64,000 nucleotides of DNA, taken from positions 71,190,300-71,254,299 of the forward strand of contig CM049314.1 in NCBI GenBank assembly GCA_026874595.1. Reading direction: 5' to 3'. Every line of letters starts with the position of its first letter. The stretch's first letter is position 1. This DNA comes from Sipunculus nudus (Eukaryota; Annelida; Sipuncula; Golfingiida; Sipunculidae). The translations under genes and the position numbers were made by a program. The notes beneath the pieces were generated by a model. The model was given only the letters and a program-made list of their open reading frames with translations. It ran no database searches and had not been told where the DNA came from. Shown piece by piece: positions 26,601-35,500 of this stretch.

Positions 26601-28958
26601 GGTGAGAAAAAAAATGATTTATGAGAAAAAAATGTGCCTGGGAGGAATTCATTTTTAAAAATTGTATCTAGCATTTTCATAAACTCAAGTGTTTGTTTTA
26701 AACTCATTGTTTTTGATATAATATCATCAAATATTCCTGATTCTTTCTTCACTGTTAAAGAATAGTTACCATCTTCAATAAATTGCCTTAAATTGCCTCA
26801 GTTACCATTGTATCATATAAACTATTAAGTCCTTGAATATTCCAAAAGTCCTGGAAACATCCTGGAAATGATTTTGACTTTTGTTAGCCTTTATACATAT
26901 AAACACAGGGCTCTGACCTATCTCAATCCATACCAGGCCCCCTCTTATTCCTAAATTTATCCAATGGGATGACATGGCAGAATGTTCCAGGGCTTTCTAA
27001 CAAAGCAGTGGTAAGCCATGTTGTTGTTAACACCTGGGCATCTGGTGCCTTAATCTGCTTAACTTATTGTAAACAAATTTTGAAAAATAGAAATTTGATG
27101 AAAATTCCTGGTGTACTTTGGTTTACATTCATTACTTATCTGCTGGTTATTACACCAAAACTAAGACTTCTCATTATGAAAACATAATTTATTATAAAAA
27201 GCAGAAGATTCTATAATAATGAAATTTTTCAGCACATGAGGATTTTGACAGAGGTTTCATCCTCTTACGGTTGTCACTTTTTTTCCAGTTTCTGTGAGTT
27301 GGAGACTATGTTCTCGTTGTTTGTGGAGGGTGGATTGGCCACCTCAGATCTACCCAGCATGCTCGTGACTTCCTGTACCGTGGGGTTCGGTATATTGGTT
27401 CTCTACGTCAGCTTTGTAACTGTGGTACAGAGCAGACGTCTGGCTGTGAAGAAACAGAAACGTCAGGTCTTACTGGAGCAGCTGGACCTCACCAAGTAAG
27501 TCACAATTACAACTCATACTCATCTGTATTGTCATTGTCTGAATATTTTAAGTATGTCTGTAAGGTGCCCCCCCCCCCTCCTTGTATCTGTTAATAGTTT
27601 GAAGCCTCCATTGGTAAACTGATAACCGGCTATATGCCGGAAATTTCCAACATGGCTTTTAAGTAGATGGCGGAAATGAAGACTGGTCTGCACAGCCACA
27701 AGCCAGGCAAGTGTCATCTGATTTAGCGGGACACTCATTAGCACAGATGATACGGACTATCTCCACTTTGTTACCTCATATAGACTGAAATCTGATTAAT
27801 AAATGTGATTATTAAATAATAACTGGGCTATGATTGTTGGTTACCAGGAAATAAAGTATATTTAAGGAAACTTGCAAAACTTGATGTCTAGCCATGAATG
27901 ATAGACCAAAAGCAATCCAAAGTGGAAATTCTTTTCAACCATAAACAAACATTTCAGCCAAGCTTATGGAAATGAAGACCATGAATACATGATTCCACTT
28001 AAACACCGTTTGATAGCTGATCTTGCTTGACATCAGATGTTATTTGTTCAATTAGTGATTTTACAAAGATGACACATTTGGCCTCTCAAGGGCAAGGGAG
28101 GAGTGCTATTTAGGGGCCAGGAAATGTCATACACTAAAATGTTAAGTGCCAAAACACTATAGTAGGGTTAAGTGTTGAATACAGTATATTGTTTCATAGA
28201 CTTTTTTAACTGTGTATGTATTGTTGCTGAGGCATATTGTGGTTTTATAAGATTGTATGTCATACCTGATACCATGCTCCATCTAGCGGCCATATGCGTA
28301 ACTACCCGTTAATGGGATATTGACGGTTTACATCCGGGTAGTTGGACGTCTGAAATGAAAAGTCAACCTGGGATTAAAAACCTTATGAAAAGTCAGCTGT
28401 CTCCAGTTCTTTATTAATGTCGATACATGACAGTTGCCTTGAAATATAAGTCAACTGCAGTTAAGCAACATGACTAATGGGTCATTTGAGCTGGGCTTGA
28501 ATTTGTCTGAGTTTTACTTTAATTGTAGTAGGCCTGTTGTGACAAAAGGGTACCTTTGAACAAGATTATTGTTACGGCAACTCCTGCTTTTGCCTATCAG
28601 CACCATCCAGTATTCAAACTTTGAACGATTTTGAAGTTTAAGATATCTATCTTTTCGATTAAATGTTAACTTTAATCATATTTCAATGCAAGGTGGTGAA
28701 GCTTTGTTTTCCTTATAGCGATCGACTCAAATGTATAATAATAAACAAAGGAATTAGCCAGTTTTAATGCCTTACTCAAAAGGTTGTGTTTCACTAAATG
28801 AACACAAGATGGCACTGATATGAAAAAGCGGGAGTTATCATAAATAACAATAACTTTGTTCAAAGGTACCCCATTTGTATCTTCCTCCTTTTTACAGATA
28901 TTACGACAGACTGCCGGCCTCTCTGAAGGTGACACAATGTCAAGAATACATGGAGTGA
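1413..28958 (+). CDS. CATSPERD: CatSper channel auxiliary subunit delta, 22 exons, 795 aa
   Basis: This is a single-pass membrane subunit of the sperm flagellar CatSper calcium channel. The exons I read are 1413-1498, 2674-2737, 3810-3886, 4685-4763, 7786-7909, 8282-8460, 8984-9064, 11734-11887, 12762-12836, 16826-16902, 17278-17454, 17687-17800, 18427-18516, 18843-18886, 20024-20096, 20856-20908, 21328-21402, 23466-23609, 24845-25037, 26203-26363, 27289-27495 and 28898-28958. All phases agree and the total is 2388 nt, or 795 aa against about 798 in human. A signal peptide (MTPRICYIVLILLSQ...) opens the protein. The large extracellular part carries the family blocks NADFVVYEVNG (residues 600-610), a Cys followed by SQSWINMM, YKPC, DDYQIL and CELETMFSLFV (709-719). 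One transmembrane helix spans about 732-753, followed by a basic 42-residue tail. CELETMFS favours delta over the related epsilon subunit. Intron 11 is modelled as GC-AG. The N-terminus is the least certain part: an ATG at 2531 in a longer exon 2 also gives a signal-like start. Confidence 0.85.
1537..1737. repeat. Tandem duplication, about 100 bp x 2
   Basis: Two diverged copies of an AT-rich unit sit in CATSPERD intron 1. Each begins with AACTGAACTTTAAAT and ends near GGAGTCAGGA. The second copy starts at about 1633. Confidence 0.7.
2171..2497. mobile_element. TTAA-flanked MITE, copy 1 (piggyBac-like target)
   Basis: This is a 327-bp non-coding element. Its ends are inverted (AGGGGCCCAATCA at the left, TGATTGGGCACCT at the right) and both flanks are TTAA (2167-2170 and 2498-2501). 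The copy at 21713-22177 is related and lies in the opposite orientation. TTAA duplication is the hallmark of piggyBac insertion, although the termini do not start with the usual CCC, so the superfamily is inferred. It lies in CATSPERD intron 1. Confidence 0.75.
3145..3435. repeat. Dispersed repeat rich in GACTC/GAGTC motifs
   Basis: This stretch has alternating GGACTC and GAGTCC motifs in opposite orientations at its ends, in CATSPERD intron 2. It resembles 24320-24765. It is probably a degenerate inverted-repeat element; the boundaries are approximate. Confidence 0.4.
3934..4330. mobile_element. TAGTGATGGG-type MITE, copy 1 (hAT-like)
   Basis: This element of about 400 bp starts TAGTGATGGGCTGATAAT and ends with GATTCCCAACTCTA. 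It shares the internal blocks GATCTTGCAGTGCC-like, GGCTTTGTGAT and ATCATGAAATTACA with copies at 43095 and 58222, and in part with 7214. The terminus resembles hAT MITE ends. No clear 8-bp target duplication survives here. Confidence 0.6.
7214..7575. mobile_element. TAGTGATGGG-type MITE, copy 2 (diverged)
   Basis: It starts TAGTGCTGGGACCGAAGATTG. It contains the repeated TGATGATTGGTCAGGTGATGC-like and CTATAAAGTTAT blocks seen in the 58222 copy. The right boundary is approximate. It is in CATSPERD intron 4. Confidence 0.5.
8535..8569. repeat. (AT)n microsatellite
   Basis: A pure AT dinucleotide run of about 35 bp in CATSPERD intron 6. Confidence 0.9.
8627..8800. mobile_element. TACAGT-type MITE, degenerate copy
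   Basis: This starts TACAGTTGAACCCCACC and repeats the motif of CCAC and TTGGTCCCA blocks separated by about 50 bp. It resembles the 25726, 30982 and 45333 copies. The right end is not clear. Confidence 0.45.
9717..9789. repeat. (AT)n microsatellite at the left edge of a retroelement
   Basis: A run of about 73 bp of AT. The Penelope-like reverse transcriptase fragment begins at the next base. Confidence 0.95.
9790..11607 (+). mobile_element. Penelope-like retroelement, 5'-truncated and decayed
   Basis: This is the 3' part of a Penelope-like element. It encodes a degraded reverse transcriptase and a C-terminal GIY-YIG endonuclease. RT motif A is readable as LLVSMDVTRLYSNIPH near 9885-9930 and motif B as QGTAMGTIMAPAYANIF near 10068-10115. 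The catalytic YMDD region near 10175 is broken by a missing base. A TAG stop precedes motif B. The longest intact piece is 10313-10582 (FLDVSVAITEGH-type thumb region). The GIY-YIG part appears as VIYFITCK ... NYIGETGTKFRLR near 10945-11035, and the reading frame ends in TGA at 11305-11307. Further frameshifts show it is dead. It sits in CATSPERD intron 7 between two AT runs. Confidence 0.85.
11454..11481 (+). ncRNA. Hammerhead-ribozyme-like core in the Penelope tail
   Basis: CTGACGA (11454-11460) is followed by a stem GGCTAC/GTAGCT closed by an AGGG tetraloop, then GAAA (11478-11481). This matches the CUGANGA - stem II - GAAA core of a hammerhead ribozyme, with one extra A before the stem. 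Penelope-like elements are known to carry hammerhead motifs in their terminal regions. I could not find the pairing partners for stems I and III, so activity is doubtful. Confidence 0.45.
11608..11692. repeat. (AT)n microsatellite at the right edge of the retroelement
   Basis: A run of about 85 bp of AT, 42 bp before exon 8 of CATSPERD. Long IYIYIY reading frames here are artefacts of the dinucleotide. Confidence 0.95.
12210..12270. repeat. 30-bp direct repeat x 2
   Basis: Two nearly identical copies of a unit starting GCTGAAAGGTCT and ending GAATTCGAAATGCA sit in CATSPERD intron 8. Confidence 0.8.
13070..14868. repeat. Degenerate tandem repeat block in CATSPERD intron 9
   Basis: Motifs recur through this block: a GA(A/T)TTGAACTTAGTCAT-like motif at about 13410, 13725, 13895 and 14065, and GTGGCGCCACC-like motifs. 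A local minisatellite at 14150-14590 repeats AGGTCAAGAGTTCACTCAGTG. At 14700-14868, units share TTTTGCACAGTGTATGTGCC and TGAAATTGGGC with the sequence after 16496. This looks like one tandem-core element that was later split by the 14869-16487 insertion. Confidence 0.6.
14869..16487 (-). mobile_element. 1.6-kb unidentified insertion with 8-bp target duplication
   Basis: This 1619-bp block interrupts a tandem repeat. It is flanked by TGTATGTA on both sides (14861-14868 and 16488-16495). A neighbouring repeat unit at about 14732 preserves a related uninterrupted site. The termini are AGGGATGCAGG (left, + strand) and TGTGATAGTGTTG (minus strand start) and are not inverted repeats. On the minus strand an open frame at about 16410-16277 reads RRHKAGRHCESAVEEW and ends in TAA. 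TTTATT near 14912 would be AATAAA on that strand. I do not recognise the family. An LTR-type or hAT-type origin is possible but unproven. Confidence 0.6.
17455..17686 (+). other. Probable GC-AG intron (intron 11 of CATSPERD)
   Basis: The upstream exon keeps frame only if it ends at CCT (17454) followed by GCAAGT, the classical strong donor of GC-AG introns. The acceptor is TATAG (17682-17686). Using the nearby GT at 17459 would leave phase 1, and the downstream exon would then meet a TAG stop. With the GC donor the protein reads PECP-YQHLV, which fits the family. Confidence 0.75.
19659..19993. mobile_element. TWA-flanked MITE, copy 1 (PIF/Harbinger-like)
   Basis: This 335-bp element has inverted ends GGCCAAAATAAA and GGTATGGTTCTCAGGCAC (with complement GTGCCTGAGAACCATACC) and TAA duplications at 19656-19658 and 19994-19996. 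A copy of identical length lies inverted at 34475-34809. A three-base TWA duplication is typical of PIF/Harbinger. It ends 30 bp before CATSPERD exon 15. Confidence 0.85.
21713..22177. mobile_element. TTAA-flanked MITE, copy 2
   Basis: This 465-bp element has ends AGGTGCCCAATCA and TGATTGGGCCCCT and TTAA flanks (21709-21712 and 22178-22181). Its reverse complement aligns with 2171-2497, including the shared block GTGTTTATAATATGTGGGGG. It is in CATSPERD intron 17. Confidence 0.8.
22266..23454 (+). mobile_element. Helitron-like non-autonomous element with tandem core
   Basis: It starts TTAGCTCAGCTGACTGAAAG. Its core repeats GTTAACAGRGCRCAAATCGT-like units at 22337, 22676 and 22978 (spacing 339 and 302). 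It ends after a perfect 16-bp palindrome GTGGCCCATGGGCCAC at 23436-23451 followed by TTGTTT. A hairpin near the 3' end with internal tandem repeats suggests a Helitron/Helentron derivative. Related left ends occur inverted at about 42344 and 62254. The CATSPERD exon 18 acceptor is 14 bp beyond the hairpin. Confidence 0.6.
24249..24271. repeat. Poly-C run
   Basis: A homopolymer C tract of about 20 bases in CATSPERD intron 18, followed by a CT-rich patch. Confidence 0.85.
24320..24765. mobile_element. Inverted-repeat element with GGACTCAAGTACTC ends
   Basis: The left end reads ACTAGGGTTGAAACAAG then TTGGACTCAAGTACTC. The right end is roughly complementary, with ACTTGAGTATTCTTTCAAACCC. It shares GACTC motifs with 3145-3435. 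The boundaries are approximate. Confidence 0.5.
25726..25907. mobile_element. TACAGT-type MITE, copy in CATSPERD intron 19
   Basis: This 182-bp element starts TACAGTGAAACTTTGAA and ends AAGATTTTACTGTA, so the termini are inverted. The interior has TTGATAAAGTGGTCAC and GGTGGTCGCTAGATC. The terminal TA pairs are compatible with a Tc1/mariner-like TA target. Confidence 0.7.
28548..28872. mobile_element. GGGGTACC-type MITE, copy 1
   Basis: This 325-bp element has inverted ends GGGTACCTTTGAACAA and TTGTTCAAAGGTACCCC. Its reverse complement matches 30621-30853, for example over AAGGCATTAAAACTGGC. It ends 25 bp before the last CATSPERD exon. Confidence 0.8.
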
Positions 28959-29030
28959 CAAGGCAGACACAAGCCCGGGGTCTCAACCTGGTATCAGTAT
29001 ACTACTGTTTGCCTTTTTTAGCATTTTTTC

Positions 29031-29036
29031 AATAAA
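29031..29036 (+). terminator. Poly(A) signal of CATSPERD
   Basis: A canonical AATAAA lies 73 bp after the TGA stop. It is followed by a T- and GT-rich stretch, so it is a plausible end for a short 3' UTR. Confidence 0.6.
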
Positions 29037-30620
29037 ACTGTTTATTAAAGTTGCTGTTGTTGCACACAAAAACAGATGTTGTATGTAATACAGTGCTGAC
29101 GGATTACCACACGGACTGCCACTCCATTAGTTATTTTTATGCCCTTATCAAACATTCACTCTTTGCATGCATTTCAGAAGTGTCCACGTGCCACCATCTT
29201 TCATACATACCAAAACCCCAATGTTGTATCTCACATATGATGATTAAGGAGAAAATGCAAAATAACTGCAGGGCTAATGATCACTCTATAATTTCCTATG
29301 AAAAAATTGTTTCCCATAATTTTGAGCAAAAAAACTTAATCTCTGATATTTTCCTATATTCTTTTACTGCACAATTTTTTCCAATATAATAGTTATTACA
29401 GAATAATTATTGTTAAAAAACAATAATCTTAGGATAAAATGGTCCATATGAGTGATCAGTCATACAAGTGCAGCCATCTAAACCAATTCATAGATGAAGA
29501 TCGATGGTCATGTAAACTGACCGTGCCAACCCCACATCTGCAGTGAAAAGTCCTATATATCTGGCTAGAAAGTCCTGTAGGCTCCTTTATTTTTGTCTCA
29601 ATTTAGACTGGCCAAGTCCATGAAATTGGTTAAGACTTAATAGTTGCCTCTGACAGAGAAATCAAATGTTCCCGCGTTGTGTCGCACTTAGTATTGGTAC
29701 CGCAACTCAAATAACTAATTTACCACGCTCTCACCCTCATAATGTATAAGAGCCAACACGGAGTTAAGTTTATCAGTGCATGAAATCACGTATTATTTAC
29801 GCATTTAAGTACAAACATAAATACTAACACCCTGACAGGGCTAGTCTCAATTCCTCCTGTAAAATTTCTATATTTCTTCAGGAGCCTTCAGGCCATTAAC
29901 TAAATGGGAAAAACAAAATAACTTGGTGGTCATGATAGGCATTTATTGTGAGGTCTGAAGTAAAAATACAAAATATTACATATCTGCATTGTATAGCATT
30001 GCATTGCAGGAAACCTTACAAGTAGCCTGTTACACAGGTAAAACAAATATCTCCCTCAGGGAAACCAATTCTGAAAGCTAAATGTTACAGCGCATTCAAA
30101 ATAAATCAACCAAAAATCATTCAGCACAAAATACAGAACAAAAAGATCCACTGCTGAAGTGAAATTGACTCTTAAAGTTTTGTTACTGACACTATTAAAT
30201 ATACTAGCTAATATTAATTATGATTTTCTGTATTTTACATTATAATAGTTATAATTTTAATTATTATGGACTGCCCTTCCAATATTATGTCAAGTGCATG
30301 GTTCTTAAACATTTGATCACTGAAATTTTTAACTATTTTTAGATGGGAACAAGTCTGATCACAATTATTTCAATACTTATATAAACAAAATGCCATAAGT
30401 TATCCTTAACACAGGCCTGGACTTATTAAAGTATAAATATCTCATATTTACATCATTTTATAGTACAGGCACTTGCTATATATTTTAATATATATGCAGC
30501 ACTATGAACAACCTTGTTTCAAGTATTCTATAAATATATATCCTGAGTTGAACTATAATAAGACCTGTCAGACAGATGCTGCCACCTGCTGTGAATAAAT
30601 GTCACCAAGCTTAGATGAAT
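29037..30620. other. Intergenic region between convergent genes, left part
   Basis: This lies downstream of CATSPERD and possibly contains the far end of the ACADVL 3' UTR. It has several small open frames (for example 29051-29389) with no protein-like features. A TTTATT at 29942-29947 would be AATAAA on the minus strand, but nothing ties it to ACADVL. Confidence 0.5.
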
Positions 30621-30853
30621 GGGGTACGTTTGAACTAGATTGTTCTTTACGGTAACACCCACATTTGCTTATCAGTGCCACCTTGTGCTCAATTAGTGAA
30701 ACACATTATGTTGGAGTAAGGCATTAAAACTGGCTAATTCCTTTGTATATACTGATACATTTAAGTGGATCGCCAACATGAACACATAAAGCTTCACTAT
30801 GTGGAGTGGAAATATGATTAAAGATAACATTTAATCTTGTTTAAAGGTACCCC
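30621..30853. mobile_element. GGGGTACC-type MITE, copy 2
   Basis: This 233-bp element runs from GGGGTACGTTTGAACTAG to TTAAAGGTACCCC. It is the opposite orientation and a shorter version of the 28548 copy, with about 90 bp missing near one end. Confidence 0.75.
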
Positions 30854-30981
30854 ATTATTTTAAAATCTTAGATGTATGAAAAGTATATTGCTTTTGGCAT
30901 ATTCTGCTTGTGTGTATAATACAATGAGGCCAAAGGGTGGAATGTAGTTTTGTATATACATGCTGGAGATCTCTGCATAAA

Positions 30982-31164
30982 TACAGGTAAACTTCCTTAT
31001 ATGGACACCCGCCCATTATGGACACCTTTATTATTAAGGACACTGGAGGTGGTCCCATGATAAGTAGATCAGGATGTATGCAACCTCTCTAAAACAGACA
31101 CCTCTCTACAATACAGACAAAACAAAGCTCCAACCACTGTCCACAATAGAGAGGCTTTACTGTA
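30982..31164. mobile_element. TACAGT-type MITE, intergenic copy
   Basis: It starts TACAGGTAAACTTCCTTATA and ends GAGAGGCTTTACTGTA, with the internal motif TATGGACACC and its relatives. It belongs to the 25726 and 45333 family. Confidence 0.65.
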
Positions 31165-32597
31165 TATTGAAAATGTTTAAATTAATAAAGATATTCTCAA
31201 TTTATATATATACTTAAGTTTTGGCCATATCCTACTTCTACTCCCCAAGAGACATAAAAAGTAAATATATCTCAAACAAGGAACAATAGATTTCTAGGAA
31301 CTCTAAAATGCTGAGTCATCAATTAAATACTAACTACCAGTGAAAAAAGTTTTGTTTGTAGAAGTTCATTCCTGCATTTTGCTTGTGCAATTCTTTCTAA
31401 ACGTCTGCTAAAGTCACAGAATTTAGTGAGGGTTAATAATCAAATATACATACTGAATAACCTATGAAATAATTGAATTTGTTAGAACATTTAAACTAGT
31501 ACAAAAATCTTTAAAAAAAAATCTTCCTCCTCTTGCCCTAAATTTATATTGAAAACAACATTGGTTGTTATCTGGTCATGGTAACAATAGTGTCCTTAAT
31601 ATGGACCAATATGCTAAAATTTAAATTTCAACAAGTTTATATCAATAGAACGATAATAAATTTTTCATCCAACATTTTCAAACAACCTCAAATTTATATA
31701 GGTGTCACATGTAAAATCACGAAAACGTCATATTGTTAGAATATGAATTAATTTACATTGCTTCACAAACACCAATGTATATCAGATAGGAAGCAGAAAA
31801 GTTTCTGTCACTAACTAACATTCCACGCATTGTCATGTTTACTATTACTAAATGAAGTCTATATCAGTTAATATTTTCAATTCATGCAGTCAACCAAACT
31901 GTCCATAAGAATGGTATGCAGGAAATCGTTAGAAAATATTCAAAGATATCACACTTTATCCAATACCCATATTCCCTGCTACAAATATTTCTATGGTAGA
32001 AAGGTAAGTTTGATCAATGTTTAGCTACTGCATGCAGTGACTGAATTATTTCAAATACAAGAGCAACAACTGGCCCATTTCTATAAACACTGCCGCAAAA
32101 AGACACTCAAAGTTTGCTAAGTGAGGATATGCACTGTACCAAATACACACCAGGCAACTTGAAAAGGCTGCTTCCTAACTGCACAACCCAGATTTCACAG
32201 GTGAACACATTACATTATCTTGGTAAACATTTGGTTGCAACTCTATATCACTCAGTATAAATTTAACCTTATATTTGGGTCATTCAATCAATTTTTCTCT
32301 CTGTTTGCTACACATTCCTTGATTCCTCCATGGAAGAAAACTAGTACTCATAAATATAAAGAGGGATGCCAATACGAAGTTTGTCTGAAAACCGACCTTG
32401 AGAAAGGCAGCTATCTTTGTGGTGATGTTTTAGTTTTATATACTGTTAACATGCTGAGTTTAACATGTGCTTTCCCGGATGATGAAATCATATCAAACAA
32501 TAGTGACTGATACAATGTGATGAATGTCATGAATTGCTTTGGAGGAAATGAGATGACTTTTGGTTTCCTTTGGACATTTCCTAGGTAATGAAGTTCA
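31165..32597. other. Probable 3' UTR and downstream flank of ACADVL
   Basis: This AT-rich sequence lies beyond the ACADVL stop codon at 32598-32600 (minus strand). No coding signal is seen. The poly(A) site could not be fixed. Confidence 0.45.
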
Positions 32598-35500
32598 TTA
32601 TATTCCCAATGGGTGGCGCTGCACTACACCCTCATGTGCGACGACAGATTTGGCAATTGATGCTAATCCTTCGAAGTTCTTGGTCTGTTGCGATGAAGAA
32701 AGCGTGGCCAAGTTTGATTTCACTCGGGATGATGCCTGTAAAATAATATGGAGCAAAAACTAAAATATTTCACTGACTTAAACAACAAAACATATAAGAT
32801 TTTATTAGATTTTAATCCTGACCTCACTTTCTGACTTTTTGTCGATATGGAGTGCTTGGTGGAACAAAACTGTTTAGAGTTGTGTCACACTGTGTTACCA
32901 GTTGTCTAGAGTTTTGTCAGGTGACATATGTATGTACACTTTCATAAAGAATTGTATTATATGATTCTTTATTACAAGGGAAACATTTCTTTTATGTGGT
33001 ATTCTGCATTATTTAAAAGCAACTGTTGGAGAGCTTCATTACTTTTTGATTTGCTGCTATTCAGGCAACTGTAAGTCACTTTAAACGCAACACCACTCTA
33101 GGGCGGTGGAAAAGACCCTGCCATGTATTTGCTGCATGAGACAATGACTAGCAACAAATTTCTTAACTGGTGAAAAAGCACTATAAAGTATGAAATCAAA
33201 AGCAGTTGTATACCAAACTGACCTCATCACAGAAGACAGAACATATGGTGCTCTCATAGTCAGCTGAACTGTGGCCTTCAGATATTGACCTGCTGGCTCG
33301 GGACAGGACTGCGATCATACCGTAGATGTCAATGGCTGCGTTGGCCACCCTGTTCAGGTGAAACTGTTGGTCTGAAAGTATAGATGGACACAGTATGATG
33401 CGTAAATATATGAATAATACTGTAGACTTCCTGTTGTTTTAATAGAACTGTGGTTAAAGATGATAAAATACCAAAATAATGATTCAGGGTTTCTAATCTT
33501 CATAAACTAATCCAGGTTCAAATCTTTATAACAATACAATAACTGTGATAAATAAACAGGGGTTACAACTGTATATACACTGAATACATATTACCAGAAG
33601 GCATTTGCCAAACAGGTTATATATGACCTTGACTGAAGGACTAATGACCTTGACATCTGAACTCAGTGGGACAATATTTATCTGTTTTCTTATTTTATTT
33701 GAAGTAAAATTAATTTCCATTTAAATTATAACAGTTTGGGTTAGTGCTATATCAAGCATGTATGGATAAAATAAACTAATTTATTTCTCACCAATTATCG
33801 ATTTGCCATGTTTCATTAGGAGATCCTGGATTGCTACACCGAAGTCTTCTACAGCTTGTGTAGTCTGTAATATAGAAAAGACATATTTATGTTTGATTAA
33901 ACCTGGTCTTGATTGCAAACAAATAAATATTGACAGTTGTGCATTTTGTTACACATTAAATTCTGTATGATAAGTTTTGATAATTTAAAAAAATTTCATG
34001 ATTTTTAAGTACTTTAACATTTTATAATTCAATTTTAAACATATTTATATATTTATAAACATATGTATTGACGAACCCTTTTATGCTTGAAATAATTTAC
34101 CGTAAGGTAACCCCTTCATGCAACAGGTATACTTACTAAAATAACTGTTATGTATGCGAAGTAACAAACTGATCATTATCATACATTAAATCATATGACT
34201 CCTGAAATTAAGAATTCAAGTGGTGCTGGATCATTTTTCTGGAAATTATAACCTCCGCGGACTTACCTGTTGAGCGCACTGAGACAGATTTGGATGTACA
34301 GAGTCACCGAGAGATAGACTTGTTCCCATGCCAACCATTCTGTTAAAAACAATAAAAGATGGTTGGTACATAAATATATATAAGTTGAATAACAATAATA
34401 GCTAAAAGTTATTACTGTTTTAAACATTTGTTTTTATCCTAGACAAATTATAATTTGCAAGCTATCAATGATTAGGCCAAAAAAAAAAATTGGTATGGTT
34501 CTCAGGCACCGCCCGCATCAATTTTAAACCCCTGCATCAAAAATTTTTATTTTGATTTTCAATAAAAACTTCCAATTTTGAGCTGCTGCTGCTCCGACAT
34601 TTCTTTCAGGAAGATAAAACCATACAATTTCCTTTGTTTTGAAGTGCTTTTACTTATTTAGCAAAATAAAACTGTTATTTTGATGCTTTTCCCTTATCAT
34701 TTGACATTTTAATCGAATCATACCAAAAAATTAAAATAAAAAAAGCGCCCGCCCGCATTGATTTCTGAAAAAAAGTGCCTGAGAACCATACCTGTTTTTT
34801 ATTTTGGCCTTAGATATATTATTTCTTTTCTGAAACTAAGAATATGCTCTGTGTAAAAGAGACAATCTCTGGGAAACATTTAAATCAAATAAAATTTTAA
34901 ATAAAATATAAGCAGTAAGGGCTACAATACATTCTGTGAAATTATCAGTTCTTTAATGATCACAAATTATCCTCTTGTTCATTTACAACAAATATTGTTC
35001 ACACCGAAATAGTTTAACTCACCTTTTGGCACGTTTGCTTCCAAAGTCGAGGATGGCACCCATGTTACTGACTGGGTTTTTCAGGGCCTGCTGGAGCTGC
35101 CTCAGATGACTGCCAGCGTACTGCAGGACAAATAACAGAAAATTAAGAATCATGCATATATAGTTATGGGTCAAATAGAATAGCTAAAAATGATGGTTCA
35201 TCACACATAGCTCTATCTGAAGTGTGTCTAAAATGTAATGGGACTAATGTAACAAACAATTTACTTTAATTCTAAACCACAATGCCCTGATCATCCAGCA
35301 GTTCCTTGCCGAGATGCACATCGCCATACTGGAACAACTATTCACCTGATCTTGCTCCGCGTGAATTTTAGTTTTCCCCCAAGCCCAAGGGGACCTGTAA
35401 TGAAGGCGTGAAAGCCATCAAGTGGGCTGTAATGACAGAGCTGAGGGGCATCCTGGAAGAATCCTTCCAACAGTGCATAGAAGCGTGGTAGAGAAGGATG

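Noticed and set aside
29051-29389. 112-aa open frame downstream of CATSPERD
   Set aside because: It has no ATG context, splice signals or recognisable motif, and lies just past a poly(A) signal.
32560-32763. 67-aa + strand open frame
   Set aside because: It is antisense to the last ACADVL exon, whose minus-strand reading ends in the conserved HPLGI.
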